Shown here: positions 18,801 through 27,337 of the stretch, piece by piece
How the letters are laid out: every line of letters begins with the position of its first letter
Position numbering within the stretch: the stretch's first letter is position 1
From: CAZSRX01 sp964609675 [NCBI: uncultured Bacteroidota bacterium]
GTDB taxonomy: Bacteria > CLD3 > SB21
Length of the DNA: 64,000 nucleotides
Direction of reading: 5' to 3'
Assembly (NCBI GenBank): GCA_964609675.1
Contig: CAZSRX010000003.1
Span: forward strand, 61,547 to 125,546
The notes under the pieces: generated by a model
Seen by the model: only the letters and a program-made list of their open reading frames with translations
The model's database searches: none
Told to the model about the DNA's origin: nothing
Program-made: the position numbers and the translations under genes

Positions 18801-19211
18801 GATAGAGAGGAGCACGTGCTGGTAGCGGGTGATAACACAGGAAGCGGATCCGTAAAGAGCCGATCGTTCAAAAAGCGGGTGGAAAAGAAACAGCAACTTG
18901 GACTGGAGAATACCTATGAACTGATGCAGACCTTGTTTGCGGATCTTTCGAGAGGCTCGGGAGCCATGGTAATTGCGTCGGCCGGTGGCGCGGAATACGC
19001 ATGGGAATCGGCGGAATGGAAAAACGGCGTGTTTACCTACGCGCTTCTTGACGGACTTAAATCGAAACGTGCGGATAAAAATAATGACGGGCAAATAAGC
19101 CTATCGGAACTGCGCGATTATACGGCAAACAAAGTTCAGTCGCTGACCAAAGGCCGGCAACATCCGGCGTCAAGAAAAGAAAATCTTGAGTTTGATTTCA
19201 GGATATGGTAA
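15888..19211 (+). CDS. Secreted double WD40-propeller protein with caspase-like domain
   Basis: A 1107-residue exported protein. After a signal peptide (residues 1-24) there are 14 recognisable WD40 repeats up to about residue 640 (for example VNAVALSPDETTLASGSDD and NRTIKLWD-type strands), enough for two seven-bladed propellers. A linker of about 180 residues follows. The caspase-like domain starts near residue 835 (PDLYILAIGISDYAD) with catalytic His916 (FIAGHGVLDD) and Cys966 (LLMDACHSGEV). Near the C-terminus an EF-hand-type loop (DKNNDGQISLSE, D1063-E1074) has all calcium ligands in place, suggesting calcium-dependent activation as in many metacaspases. The gene ends before a bidirectional terminator. 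Substrate and trigger are unknown. Confidence 0.9.
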   Translation: MKAAWMSFHALFIAAFGYSCFLYAQDAELVVASGHALSVNAVALSPDETTLASGSDDRTIKLWDMKTGFEIRTLCKDMYVIHTLAFSPDGSMLASGGDDIRLWNAKSGNTLRQINITPFCHSLAFSPDGSMLAAACGDYAISIWNPASGAIIRTLRSHTGFINQIAFSPDGTLLASASDDKTVIIWDVRHGAVIKILKEHSSTVNAVAFSADGAWLASGSMDQTVRIWETHSGKCKKTFKNHTYGASTVTFIPDSDLLLVGSGRRLMLGEKTKIYCWDIKKEKLLYSWDAHVNMITALRLNQNSSILISSGRDAAIRFWDRVAGKLIWSFTSYSRSVYSSDVSVDDVLAMTSDKRVLLWDMKTGVHIKRTEECDQWLRSVRFQPSGRRIGGNAGKKIYVWNTGEDNPFRILEPAETMTDAFRSFAFHPLGAKLAAGSTTGKICVWDIAANSQIIRFDASSSPITSLCYTGGGEMLLAASFKNITFHDTLTGKWKRFSHDAPHAGEVNSMVISHDGKMIVSAGDDGHVKLWDIFSYHDLWYYESPVHKPELSKLLLQLSGSNGPVNTVSVSGSAKYIASAGKDPLIRLWDAQNGSLLRTFKGHNDRVTSLSFAANDRLVVSSGWDGRVILWDRDSGQRVLDIFDFGDGEYLLKTPDHYYTASRGALKRVGVRVSDKIFPFEQFDLRLNRPDIIADRIGLAPKELVASYHAAYRRRLRKMRFSEDMLSGDIHLPEISVTTTGLPVSTDQSALTVHVKAGDSKYLLDRLNLFINDVPIYGSDGISLRNNKSSFYEQDIALELSTGYNKVQVSVLNEKGVESLREMFIINYDGPPVQPDLYILAIGISDYADDEMDLRYAAKDACDLAGLFQKNAVRYYHTIHILKLLDRDAVKANILKAKSFFTPSKPDDQVIVFIAGHGVLDDQMNWYFAPSDIDFSHPSAKGISYDELEGLLDGIPARKKLLLMDACHSGEVDREEHVLVAGDNTGSGSVKSRSFKKRVEKKQQLGLENTYELMQTLFADLSRGSGAMVIASAGGAEYAWESAEWKNGVFTYALLDGLKSKRADKNNDGQISLSELRDYTANKVQSLTKGRQHPASRKENLEFDFRIW

Positions 19212-19481
19212 ACCGTGTGAACGTTCCTCGTCGATATTCCTGAGACTAATCGTAAGGCACCATCATATTCGCACGGCAAGCATAAATAGCCGTTTTGAAA
19301 TGATTTTTTTATCAATTAAATTACTTTTCACAGCCGGAGTATCGTCCCGGCCGATAGTTTACGGCCGCTCCGGGAACCGTAATTTTTTTTGCATCCGGAC
19401 TGACAGCCTAGGTGGAGTCGCTGGTTAGAAAAAAGCTCCGATCAAGACGTTTTTCGTTACCGATGCTTTTAAAAAACCAAT
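19212..19481. other. Intergenic stretch between convergent genes
   Basis: This 270-base stretch after the WD40-caspase gene has no credible gene. Apart from a GC-rich imperfect palindrome around CGGCCGATAGTTTACGGCCG (about 19349-19368), I see nothing specific before the terminator. Confidence 0.6.
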
Positions 19482-19523
19482 AAAAAAAACGCTCATCCGA
19501 AATCATGGAAGAGCGTTTTTTTT
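19482..19523. terminator. Bidirectional Rho-independent terminator
   Basis: AAAAAAAACGCTC and GAGCGTTTTTTTT are perfect complements separated by a 16-base loop. It gives a U-run on either strand and lies between the convergent WD40-caspase and LVIVD/cadherin-like genes. Confidence 0.9.
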
Positions 19524-19542
19524 TGGTTTTTTTTAATTATTC

Positions 19543-22500
19543 TCAGTTACTGCCTTTTTGTACAGTGATAACGGCGTTTTTAGAATCTGAGGATTTTCCG
19601 TCACTGACAGTAAAGGTAACCGTATAATTGCCTGCCTGCCCGCTCTGTGGCGTCCAGTTGAAAGATCCATCAGACGACAAATCGGCGCCGGACGGGGCAT
19701 TGGTCATGGAATAAGTCAGCGCATCGTCTTTGTCATCGTCCGTGGCGGAAAGTTTAAACGTCAGTGCCGCGCCTTCCTTTACCGTTTTGGGCCCGATGAC
19801 CGTCAGTTTAGGTGCCCGGTTGACGTTGTTCACGGTAATAGTCACCGTTTTACTGTCCTCAAGACCGGCGGCATCTTTGACTTTGAAGGTTACCGTGTAA
19901 TCGCCGGCTTGTTCGAAATTCGGCGTCCAACTGAACTGCCCCGTCAGCGCGTTGAAGGTAGCTCCGGTCGGCACACCGTCTGCAGTCAGGGTCAACTTGC
20001 CGGCATCTTCCTTATCCGGGTCCTTGAAGGTGACTTTAAAGTTGATCGGTTTGCCCTCGTCAACTTTTGGCGATGTCGCTACCTCCAGTACCGGCGGCCG
20101 GTTGACGTTATCCACCGTAATCGTGAAGGATTTGGTATCAAAACTGTTCAGCGCGCCGTCTGCGACGCGGACATTGACCGTATACGTTCCGGCCTGATCA
20201 TAGGTTGGCGTCCATGCGAAGTTGCCGTCAGCCGAAAGGGAGGCGCCGGCCGGGGCTCCGGTCATGCTGAACGTGACTTTATCGCCTTTATCTTCATCCG
20301 TGGCGTTAATCTTAAAGGCGAGCGCCTTGTTTTCTTGGGTCTTCTGATTTTCGATGGCCTCGAGTTTCGGCGGGCGGTTCACGTTATCCACAATAACCGT
20401 AATGGTTTTTGAATCGTCCATACCGCCTTGATCTTTGGCCTTAAACGTAATCGTATAAGTGCCCGCCTGGTCAAAGTTTGGCGTCCATGCGAACTTACCG
20501 TCATTCGATAATGTCGCGCCTTCGGGCAAGCCTTCCGCCGAGAACGTAAGGTTGGCGGCGTCGTCTTTATCCGGATCCGTTGCAGATAATGAGAGGCTCA
20601 ACGGTTTATTTTCGCTGGTCCGCTGATTCTGGATAATCGCCAGTGTGGGTTTACGGTTGACATTATTGACGGTTATCGTGGCCGTCTTGGTATCACTTAG
20701 CCCGGCAGCGTCAGTTACCGTAAAGGTGACTTTATATTCGCCGGCCTGCTCAAACGTCGGCGTCCAGGTAAACGTCCGGTTCATGGGGGTAAATACGGCT
20801 CCAAGCGGCGCGCCTTCGGCTTTGACGGTCAGACGGTTGAGGTCTTCCTTGTCCGGATCGCTCACATTGATGGTAAAGGACAGTCGCTGGTTTTCATCGA
20901 TGGTCTGCGACGGTATTGCGCTCATCACCGGCGGCCGGTTGACGTTGTTGATCCGCAGGTCAATGTTTTTGGAGTCGCTCAAGCCGCTTGGATCACTGAC
21001 AGTGACTTTCAGAATATATGCGCCCGATTGTTCGTACGAAGGTTTCCACGTGATCACCCGGCTGGTCGCGTCAAACGAGCCGCCTTCAGGAATTCCATCG
21101 ACTTTGTAAGTCAGCTTGCCTTCGTCTTCTTTATCGGGATCTTCTGCCGCGGGAATGGTTATGGAAAGATCTTTCTCTTCATCACCCGTAACGGCGGCGA
21201 TCGCAGGCAGTTTCGGCAGACGGTTTACATGATTGACCGTGATGCGTGTCGTTTTGGAGTCTGAAAGTTTACTGGGGTCAGTCAGGACGAATTTTACATC
21301 ATAGATGCCGGATTGTTCAAAGGTGGGCGTCCAGGTAAAACGGCGGCTCACCGGGTCAAAATTGGCTCCGGCCGGGAGGTTTTCGGCGCTGAAAATCAAC
21401 TTGCCCGCATCTTCTTTATCCGGATCGGAGCCGCTTATAGTAAACAGAAGCGGTTTGTTTTCATCCACCGTTTGGTCGGCAATGGCATCCAGCACCGGCG
21501 GGCGGTTGACATGGTTGATGGTCAGCTTCATGGTGGCGCTGGCTGTTAAGCCCATGACGTCTTTTACGGTGATCCTGATACCGTCGTAAACGCCCGATTG
21601 GTCGTAGTTCGGCAGCCAGCGGATTGTTCGTGTGGCCGCGTCAAAAGAAGCGCCCTGCGGTAACCGCTCGGCCGTGTAGGTGAGCTTGCCGATGTCTTCC
21701 TTATCGGGATCGATGCCTTCGGGAACCACGAAAACAAATTCCACATTTTCATCGCTGACCTGCGGTTTGATTTCAGCGATCGTCGGCGGCCGGTTGATAT
21801 TGTTGACCTTTACCGCGACGGACAGATTGTCGGTCGCGCCGGAAGGATCCGTAGCTTCAATCGTCGCATTATAATCGCCGGACTGGTCGTAGGTCGGTGT
21901 CCAGGTGAAAATTCCTTTGGCGGCGTCAAATACGGCGCCCTCGGGGAGACTGATGGCTTTTAAAGTTATTTTTCCAATGTCCTCTACATCGGGGTCGGAA
22001 GCGCTCACCCGGAATGTCAGCGTTTTAACTTCATCGACCGTTTGAGCGTTCACAGCGGCCATGAACGGCGGCCGGTTGACGTGGTTGACCGTTATGATTG
22101 TAGAAACTGTGTCCGAAAGGCCATCAGGGTCTCTAACGATGAATGAAAGTCCACTGTATTTACCCGACTGTTCGAACGATGGCGTCCAGGAAAAAGTGCG
22201 GGTGTCCTTGTCAAAGGATGCGCCGGGAAAAAGATTCACGGCGGCATATTCCAGTTTACCGTCGTCCTCTTTATCCGGATCATTGGCAAGCACCGTGAAC
22301 GTCAGAGTGGCGTTCTCGTTTACGGACATGGCCGGATCCAGCGCGGCAAATACCGGCGGGCGGTTAATGTGGTTAACGATTATTTTAGATTCTTTAAAAT
22401 CAGTGGCGCCTTCAGCGTCCTTCACGGTGAATTTAACCGTATATTCACCGGACTGTTCATACGTAGGAATCCAGCTGAAATTCAGCGAATCTTCGTTGAA

Positions 22501-23955
22501 TACGGCGCCGGCCGGCAACCCGGAAGCGCTCACTTTAAGTTTGCCCGCATCTTCCACATCGGGATCGGTCGGAGGATTGATGCGGAAATTAAGCGGTTTG
22601 TTTTCATCTACGGTATAATTACCGGTTATAGGCAGGGCCGGCGGGCGGTTGGTGTTGGTAACGGTTATGCTGATGGTATCGCGCCCAAACAGCCGCGTTT
22701 TGGTCAATTCCGTAGCGGCGAAGATGATGCCCTCGTACTTTCCGGATTGTTCGTAGGAAGGAACCCATGTGAATATGGAATCTTTCAGGACAGCGCCCTC
22801 AGGCATAAAGTAGGATGAAAATTCGATGGCATTGCCGTCCGGATCGCTGCCGCGCAGTCGGAATTCCAGCGTCTGGTTTTCCGCGACCGTCTTGTTGCCG
22901 ACCTTTACGATTACCGGCGGTTTGTTATGAATCATAATCAGCAGGGAAGAAAGATCCGCCACCACCAGGAGTACGTCTTGTTTGATGATGTTGTATGCCT
23001 GTCCCGGCGTGTCATAGCGTGCGTCAAATTTCGGTCGCGCCGGATTGGATACGTCCACGGAGCGAATACCGGCATCGTCTAAAGAGATATACACGTAATT
23101 GCCGTATTTGACGACATCATTGGCATGGCCGGGCATTTTAAACTCCGCGACTTTTTTGGGGCGTATGGGATCCACCACGTCGAGAATGAGCATACCGCCG
23201 GGCCCGTCGGCTATGTAAGCGTATTTGTTGTTGTCCGGATAAACCGCTTCGGCAAACTGCGTGGCATACCGCTTCAATTCGTTGGGCGCAGTCGGATTGC
23301 TGATATCAATGATGTGAATGCCCGACTTGCGGTCGGCCAGATAAAGTGTATTTTCAACTATCTTCAGTTGACGGGCAAAATCCCATTCGCGGTCGTATCG
23401 GAGGCTCGTGACGACCTGGGGCTTTAGCGGGTCAGTAATGTCGACCACGACCAGACCTCCCAGACCGGCAGCCATGTAGGCATAGTTGCCTTTAATTTGT
23501 ACGTCCCAGGCCTCGCCTTTAACTTCCAGTTCACTGACTTTTTTAGGTTTTTTTTCATTGGTGACGTCGTAGACCAACAGTCCGGCCTTGATGTCGGCCA
23601 TGTAAATGTAATTGTCCTTCTTGGCAATTCCCCAATTCTGGCCGACGGAGGCTGTTGTGCTGAGTATCTTTGGCCGGTACATATCGCTGATATCCACAAT
23701 CTGAAGGCCTTTGAATTTATTGGCAACATACAGGCGGTTGCCTTCCAGATGCATACGCACGGCGCCAAAATCCGGATTGCCGATGCGGGTGACGAATTCG
23801 AAAGCGCCGGTGGGATTCGCCTGCGCCTGCACAAACGATACGGCCGATACGGACAGAATCAGCGCCAATAGAACCGGCAGGATGCGCCGGTGAGCATCTG
23901 AAACCGACAGCGTGCGGTGTTTCAAGGTCAGGTGTGTACGAAGTGATGTTATCAT
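19543..23955 (-). CDS. Large secreted LVIVD-propeller and cadherin-like repeat protein
   Basis: With the ATG at 23955 (GGAG ribosome-binding site 8 bases before it) the protein has 1470 residues; an ATG at 23991 would add 12. A signal peptide (LPVLLALILSVSAVSFVQAQ) is followed by about 330 residues of LVIVD repeats (for example LQIVDISDMYRPKIL, LVVVDITDPLKPQVV), which probably form a beta-propeller. The rest is 12 tandem modules of about 95 residues, each beginning near NRPPxL and containing DPDKEDxGKL and FxWTPxxEQSG. They belong to the cadherin-like/He_PIG Ig family with calcium-binding DPD/DxD motifs. No sorting domain or anchor is visible at the C-terminus (ITVQKGSN). A surface or extracellular adhesin is the likely role. 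Confidence 0.85.
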   Translation of the reverse strand: MITSLRTHLTLKHRTLSVSDAHRRILPVLLALILSVSAVSFVQAQANPTGAFEFVTRIGNPDFGAVRMHLEGNRLYVANKFKGLQIVDISDMYRPKILSTTASVGQNWGIAKKDNYIYMADIKAGLLVYDVTNEKKPKKVSELEVKGEAWDVQIKGNYAYMAAGLGGLVVVDITDPLKPQVVTSLRYDREWDFARQLKIVENTLYLADRKSGIHIIDISNPTAPNELKRYATQFAEAVYPDNNKYAYIADGPGGMLILDVVDPIRPKKVAEFKMPGHANDVVKYGNYVYISLDDAGIRSVDVSNPARPKFDARYDTPGQAYNIIKQDVLLVVADLSSLLIMIHNKPPVIVKVGNKTVAENQTLEFRLRGSDPDGNAIEFSSYFMPEGAVLKDSIFTWVPSYEQSGKYEGIIFAATELTKTRLFGRDTISITVTNTNRPPALPITGNYTVDENKPLNFRINPPTDPDVEDAGKLKVSASGLPAGAVFNEDSLNFSWIPTYEQSGEYTVKFTVKDAEGATDFKESKIIVNHINRPPVFAALDPAMSVNENATLTFTVLANDPDKEDDGKLEYAAVNLFPGASFDKDTRTFSWTPSFEQSGKYSGLSFIVRDPDGLSDTVSTIITVNHVNRPPFMAAVNAQTVDEVKTLTFRVSASDPDVEDIGKITLKAISLPEGAVFDAAKGIFTWTPTYDQSGDYNATIEATDPSGATDNLSVAVKVNNINRPPTIAEIKPQVSDENVEFVFVVPEGIDPDKEDIGKLTYTAERLPQGASFDAATRTIRWLPNYDQSGVYDGIRITVKDVMGLTASATMKLTINHVNRPPVLDAIADQTVDENKPLLFTISGSDPDKEDAGKLIFSAENLPAGANFDPVSRRFTWTPTFEQSGIYDVKFVLTDPSKLSDSKTTRITVNHVNRLPKLPAIAAVTGDEEKDLSITIPAAEDPDKEDEGKLTYKVDGIPEGGSFDATSRVITWKPSYEQSGAYILKVTVSDPSGLSDSKNIDLRINNVNRPPVMSAIPSQTIDENQRLSFTINVSDPDKEDLNRLTVKAEGAPLGAVFTPMNRTFTWTPTFEQAGEYKVTFTVTDAAGLSDTKTATITVNNVNRKPTLAIIQNQRTSENKPLSLSLSATDPDKDDAANLTFSAEGLPEGATLSNDGKFAWTPNFDQAGTYTITFKAKDQGGMDDSKTITVIVDNVNRPPKLEAIENQKTQENKALAFKINATDEDKGDKVTFSMTGAPAGASLSADGNFAWTPTYDQAGTYTVNVRVADGALNSFDTKSFTITVDNVNRPPVLEVATSPKVDEGKPINFKVTFKDPDKEDAGKLTLTADGVPTGATFNALTGQFSWTPNFEQAGDYTVTFKVKDAAGLEDSKTVTITVNNVNRAPKLTVIGPKTVKEGAALTFKLSATDDDKDDALTYSMTNAPSGADLSSDGSFNWTPQSGQAGNYTVTFTVSDGKSSDSKNAVITVQKGSN

Positions 23956-24001
23956 AATATGTCTCCAGGTGATGATATACATATAAATCATTCAACAAAA
24001 A

Positions 24002-24030
24002 AATATAGAAAACCCATTAAATAAAAGCAA
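24002..24030 (-). promoter_or_regulatory. Sigma-70-type promoter of the LVIVD/cadherin-like gene
   Basis: On the minus strand TTGCTT (24025-24030), a 17-base spacer and TATATT (24002-24007) lie just upstream of the gene. Transcription would begin near 23995. Confidence 0.6.
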
Positions 24031-24040
24031 CGGCATTAAT

Positions 24041-25120
24041 TTAATTATCCGTATTATTTTTTTTTAAATGAACGACCGTTTGCGGAAAAGGTATTTCAAT
24101 GCCCTGTTCCCGGAATGTTTTATAAATTTTATTTCGTGCGGCGTCCAGAGTGTCCCACAGTTTGTTGTAATGATGTACGCGGCCGATGACGGTCATGCCG
24201 ATGGATGAGGTTTTAAAATCCAGCACATACGCCTGCGGTGCCGGATCCGTCATGACATCCGGAAAAGATGAAACGATTTGTACCAGAATCTCTTTGACCC
24301 GGTCAATATCGGATCCGTAGGCCACGTCCACGTCAATCTTTAACCGGGTGCTGACGGTCGGATAGGAAAAGTTGATAATTTCGCTTTTCACGATTTCCGC
24401 GTTGGGAATGATGACGATATTGTTGTCAAAGCCGAGGATGCGCGTGCTTCGCAGGCCGACCTTCAGCACTTCGCCGGAGGTGGCATTTTTGGTTATGGTA
24501 ATCCGGTCCCCGACACGGAACGGGCGGTCCACCATGATGACAAAGCCGGCGATCATATTCGCCAGTGTCTCCTGCGCGGCGAAAGCCACCGCAAACGTAC
24601 CGACGCCGAGGGAAACAATTAATGCCTTGATGTCGATTTCAAAATGATCCAGACACGTCACGGTCGCGATGGTGTAAAGCAGAAAATTAACAATGCGTTT
24701 GACGATCGGAATGATTTCGTCATCAATCTGGCTGTCTGTTCTCTGAGCCACATTGATAAGATACCAATGGAATATCTCAGACACCAGGTTGGTGAGTAAT
24801 ATTGTTACCAGCAGGACTACCAGGACGAAAAAAATGCCATCGGTTGTGTGGGTCCAGTCACCTTCGTACACTTTTTCTATGTGCAGGACAGCATAATACA
24901 GGCCCGTGACGTTAATGATGCGTCGCACGGATTTTTTGATGACTTTAATGATGCGGTCATCCAGATCGGTCTTGGTTCTGCTAGCAATCTTAATCTGAAG
25001 CAGGTAAAGCAGAAAATGGGCGATCCAGGCCGTTGCATACGCCGCAAGGGCTATGCCTACGGCCTCAAGTATAACCCGTCGGCCTTCATCCGCTATGAAT
25101 GTATTCCAGAAATCGGGCAT
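24041..25120 (-). CDS. MscS-family mechanosensitive channel
   Basis: A 359-residue inner-membrane channel of the small-conductance mechanosensitive family, which opens under hypo-osmotic membrane tension. Helices lie near residues 18-40, 70-105 and 128-150. The pore helix and start of the beta domain are visible in LIVSLGVGTFAVAFAAQETLANMIAGFVIMVDRPFRVGDRI (about 168-208), the family hallmark. The cytoplasmic beta and alpha/beta domains follow. A GGAGAC ribosome-binding site precedes the ATG. It lies 20 bases downstream of cdd and may share its transcript. Length is normal for an MscS/YnaI-like protein. Confidence 0.9.
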   Translation of the reverse strand: MPDFWNTFIADEGRRVILEAVGIALAAYATAWIAHFLLYLLQIKIASRTKTDLDDRIIKVIKKSVRRIINVTGLYYAVLHIEKVYEGDWTHTTDGIFFVLVVLLVTILLTNLVSEIFHWYLINVAQRTDSQIDDEIIPIVKRIVNFLLYTIATVTCLDHFEIDIKALIVSLGVGTFAVAFAAQETLANMIAGFVIMVDRPFRVGDRITITKNATSGEVLKVGLRSTRILGFDNNIVIIPNAEIVKSEIINFSYPTVSTRLKIDVDVAYGSDIDRVKEILVQIVSSFPDVMTDPAPQAYVLDFKTSSIGMTVIGRVHHYNKLWDTLDAARNKIYKTFREQGIEIPFPQTVVHLKKNNTDN

Positions 25121-25140
25121 GGCAAGTCTCCGCAGTGTGT

Positions 25141-25533
25141 TTATTTCAGATCTTTACTGCCGAACGCATGGGGCAACAGTTCGGAAGGATTGAATATCTC
25201 TGAACGGCCTTTCAGGTTGGCGCAGACAATCTTGGCCTGCGGGGCGTAATCGGTTATAACCTGCCGGCAGGCGCCGCACGGATAGCAGACCGCTTCGGTA
25301 TCGGCCACCACGATGATAGCAGAAAAGTCGTGTTCGCCCTCCGAAATCGCTTTGAATATAGCCACACGTTCCGCGCAAATCGTCAGTCCATACGAACTGA
25401 CTTCGATGTTACAGCCGGTGTAGAGACGCCCGGACCGCGAGACGGCTACAGCGCCCACCTGAAAATTGGAATACATTGCCCGGGCCCTGGAGCGCGATTC
25501 GATGGCCTTCTGGATTAAATCGTTTATGTCCAC
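25141..25533 (-). CDS. cdd: Cytidine deaminase
   Basis: A 130-residue enzyme of pyrimidine salvage that converts cytidine and deoxycytidine to uridine forms. The zinc site is complete: Cys53 and the catalytic Glu55 in TICAERVAIF, and Cys86 and Cys89 in YPCGACRQV. Substrate-binding FQVGAVAVS and GCNIEVSSYG are present. The length matches the small homotetrameric type. It precedes the mscS gene on the minus strand by 20 bases. Confidence 0.95.
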   Translation of the reverse strand: MDINDLIQKAIESRSRARAMYSNFQVGAVAVSRSGRLYTGCNIEVSSYGLTICAERVAIFKAISEGEHDFSAIIVVADTEAVCYPCGACRQVITDYAPQAKIVCANLKGRSEIFNPSELLPHAFGSKDLK

Positions 25534-25620
25534 ATTGTTGCCTTATGATTGGTATAGAAATTAATTTCGATAATATATTTATATCGTTCGTTTTTTGCAA
25601 GTTTTTCCGATGTTTATTTA

Positions 25621-25649
25621 TTGACTTCGGCGCCTAAAAATCCTATACT
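25621..25649 (+). promoter_or_regulatory. Sigma-70-type promoter of the thioesterase gene
   Basis: TTGACT (25621-25626), a 17-base spacer and TATACT (25644-25649). The gene start at 25678 is 28 bases after the -10 box, giving a leader of about 20 bases that contains the GGGAG ribosome-binding site. Confidence 0.75.
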
Positions 25650-25677
25650 AACAAAAAAATAATCGGGAGCATAGTCC

Positions 25678-26163
25678 TTGAGAAAGATAATCAATCCTTA
25701 TCTGAAACTGGAAAATTACCGCTGTTTCGGCTGTTCGCCGGACAATCCCTACGGGCTTGGTATGGAATTTTACGAGGACGGCGAAGAGGTCATCTGCCGA
25801 TGGAATCCCAAAGACCATCTGCAGGGATACGATAATATCCTACACGGCGGTATTCAGTCCACACTGGCCGACGAAATTGCCAGTTGGGTCGTGTTTGTAA
25901 AGTTAAAAACCGCCGGGGTAACCAGCCGCCTCGAAATGTTTTTTAAAAAGCCGGTATTTACCCATAAAGGGCTCATCACGCTCCGGGCGGGAGTCAAAGC
26001 CGTTCAGGGTCGTACGGCCTCGGTAGCCGTCAAACTGCTGGATGCCGAAGAGATTTTATGCGCGGAAGCCGTAGTGGATTATTTTATTTATCCGCCCCAT
26101 CTGGCCGAACGAAAACTGCGCTACCCGGGTTACGAAAAATTTTTTGAAGCGTCGGATTTTTAA
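25678..26163 (+). CDS. Hotdog-fold thioesterase (PaaI-like)
   Basis: A 161-residue hotdog-fold protein. The pattern CFGCSPDNPYGLGMEF near the N-terminus, GYDNILHGGIQSTLADEIASW (active-site helix region with HGG, about residues 50-70) and the following VTSRLEMFFKKPV strand match PaaI-type acyl-CoA thioesterases. The start codon appears to be TTG, with GGGAG 9 bases upstream and a well-placed promoter; no ATG gives the full N-terminus. The stop overlaps the stop of the convergent metallophosphoesterase gene by 4 bases. The acyl-CoA substrate is unknown. Confidence 0.8.
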   Translation: MRKIINPYLKLENYRCFGCSPDNPYGLGMEFYEDGEEVICRWNPKDHLQGYDNILHGGIQSTLADEIASWVVFVKLKTAGVTSRLEMFFKKPVFTHKGLITLRAGVKAVQGRTASVAVKLLDAEEILCAEAVVDYFIYPPHLAERKLRYPGYEKFFEASDF

Positions 26164-27317
26164 TTTCCGGTGAAAACAAGTCGTATCAAAACGATTTCCG
26201 GACGGTTTCCGATGCGGATAGGCGGTCCCCAGGTGCCTATACCGCAGGAAACATATATATGCGTACCGTTTTTATTCAGATAGCCGTGGCTGATTTCATA
26301 AATCAGGTCGGTGATATAATTTAGCGGCCACAATTGCCCGTTGTGCGTATGCCCGGATACCTGCAGGTCTGCGCCGGCTTCAATCGCCTCATCCAGTTCC
26401 AGCGGCTGGTGATCCATCAGCAGCAGGGGATAGGACCGGTCAATGCCATGGAGGATATCGGCCAGTGGTTTACGCTGAATTCCGGCAAATGACCGGCTGC
26501 TTCGGTCTTCCCGGCCCGCCAGATAAAACCGGTTGTCTACAAGTACGACCGTGTCGCGCAGCATACGGATATGGTGATGTTCAAGATAATCGCAAGCCGG
26601 GTTGACGCCGCCGATATATTCATGATTGCCCGTTACCCCGTAAACGCCCAGGCGGGACTGCAGTTTCAGCAGCCACGCGCCGGTGTCCTGCCGCAGCACC
26701 GGTTTCAGATCCTCGTCCAATATATCGCCCGGAAGCAGAATAATATCCGGCTGGGATGCATTTACCTGCTGTACCATTTTTTCGAACCGGGCGTTTCCAA
26801 TGATGGTGCCGAGATGGATATCACTCATAATTGCGATGGTCAAAGGGGCGCCGCCCTTGTTTTTGGGAATGCCGATTTCAAGCTGGCGTATGCGGGGATG
26901 ACGGGCATTAAAGTACCCTGCGGCCAGTATGGCGGCGATAAACGTTACGGCGGCTTGGAATAGGATAAACTTAGTCCTCGGGCTGCAGGGCGCCAGCCAT
27001 CCGGGCAAAAAGGAAAACCACCCGTCCAGAAGCCTCAGGATATCGGCAATCAGAATGAACAGGAAAAAATACAGCATGGCCGCAAACCAGAACGAACCCA
27101 TCCATATCAGCGCGTCGGTGAAGAAGGTATAACAACAATTTTCAAGAAGGCGCCCCGCAAAAAACGCCACGGACAGGAAAATCATGAGAGCGACAAAATA
27201 GGGACGAAGCATCGGGTACAATTCAATCGCCTGATAACCGCGAAGCGCGATGTAATAATTAACGGAACCGTGTATCAGCAGTACAACAGAAAAAAACAAA
27301 ATAAATTGATATTTCAT
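26160..27317 (-). CDS. Membrane-anchored metallophosphoesterase (YkuE/YaeI-like)
   Basis: A 385-residue protein with an N-terminal membrane region of about four helices (residues 5-140), followed by a calcineurin-like phosphoesterase domain. All metal-binding blocks are visible: IMSDIHLGT (about 166), LLPGDILDE, VTGNHEYIGG and VSGHTHNGQLW. This layout is that of YkuE/YaeI-type phosphodiesterases; related enzymes act on UDP-diacylglucosamine or other envelope phospho-compounds. The exact substrate is not evident. It is downstream of the hexitol phosphatase gene (gap 20 bases) and probably in the same transcript. Confidence 0.88.
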   Translation of the reverse strand: MKYQFILFFSVVLLIHGSVNYYIALRGYQAIELYPMLRPYFVALMIFLSVAFFAGRLLENCCYTFFTDALIWMGSFWFAAMLYFFLFILIADILRLLDGWFSFLPGWLAPCSPRTKFILFQAAVTFIAAILAAGYFNARHPRIRQLEIGIPKNKGGAPLTIAIMSDIHLGTIIGNARFEKMVQQVNASQPDIILLPGDILDEDLKPVLRQDTGAWLLKLQSRLGVYGVTGNHEYIGGVNPACDYLEHHHIRMLRDTVVLVDNRFYLAGREDRSSRSFAGIQRKPLADILHGIDRSYPLLLMDHQPLELDEAIEAGADLQVSGHTHNGQLWPLNYITDLIYEISHGYLNKNGTHIYVSCGIGTWGPPIRIGNRPEIVLIRLVFTGN

Positions 27318-27337
27318 ACGCGTTTGTGGGAATAACT

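Noticed and set aside
19909-22818. Several long plus-strand open frames opposite the cadherin-like gene
   Set aside because: They are antisense shadows repeated in each module; no start signals or independent motifs.
19543-22940. Regular repeats resembling a CRISPR or satellite array
   Set aside because: Units are about 290 bases, in frame, and encode protein modules; there are no short identical repeats with unique spacers.
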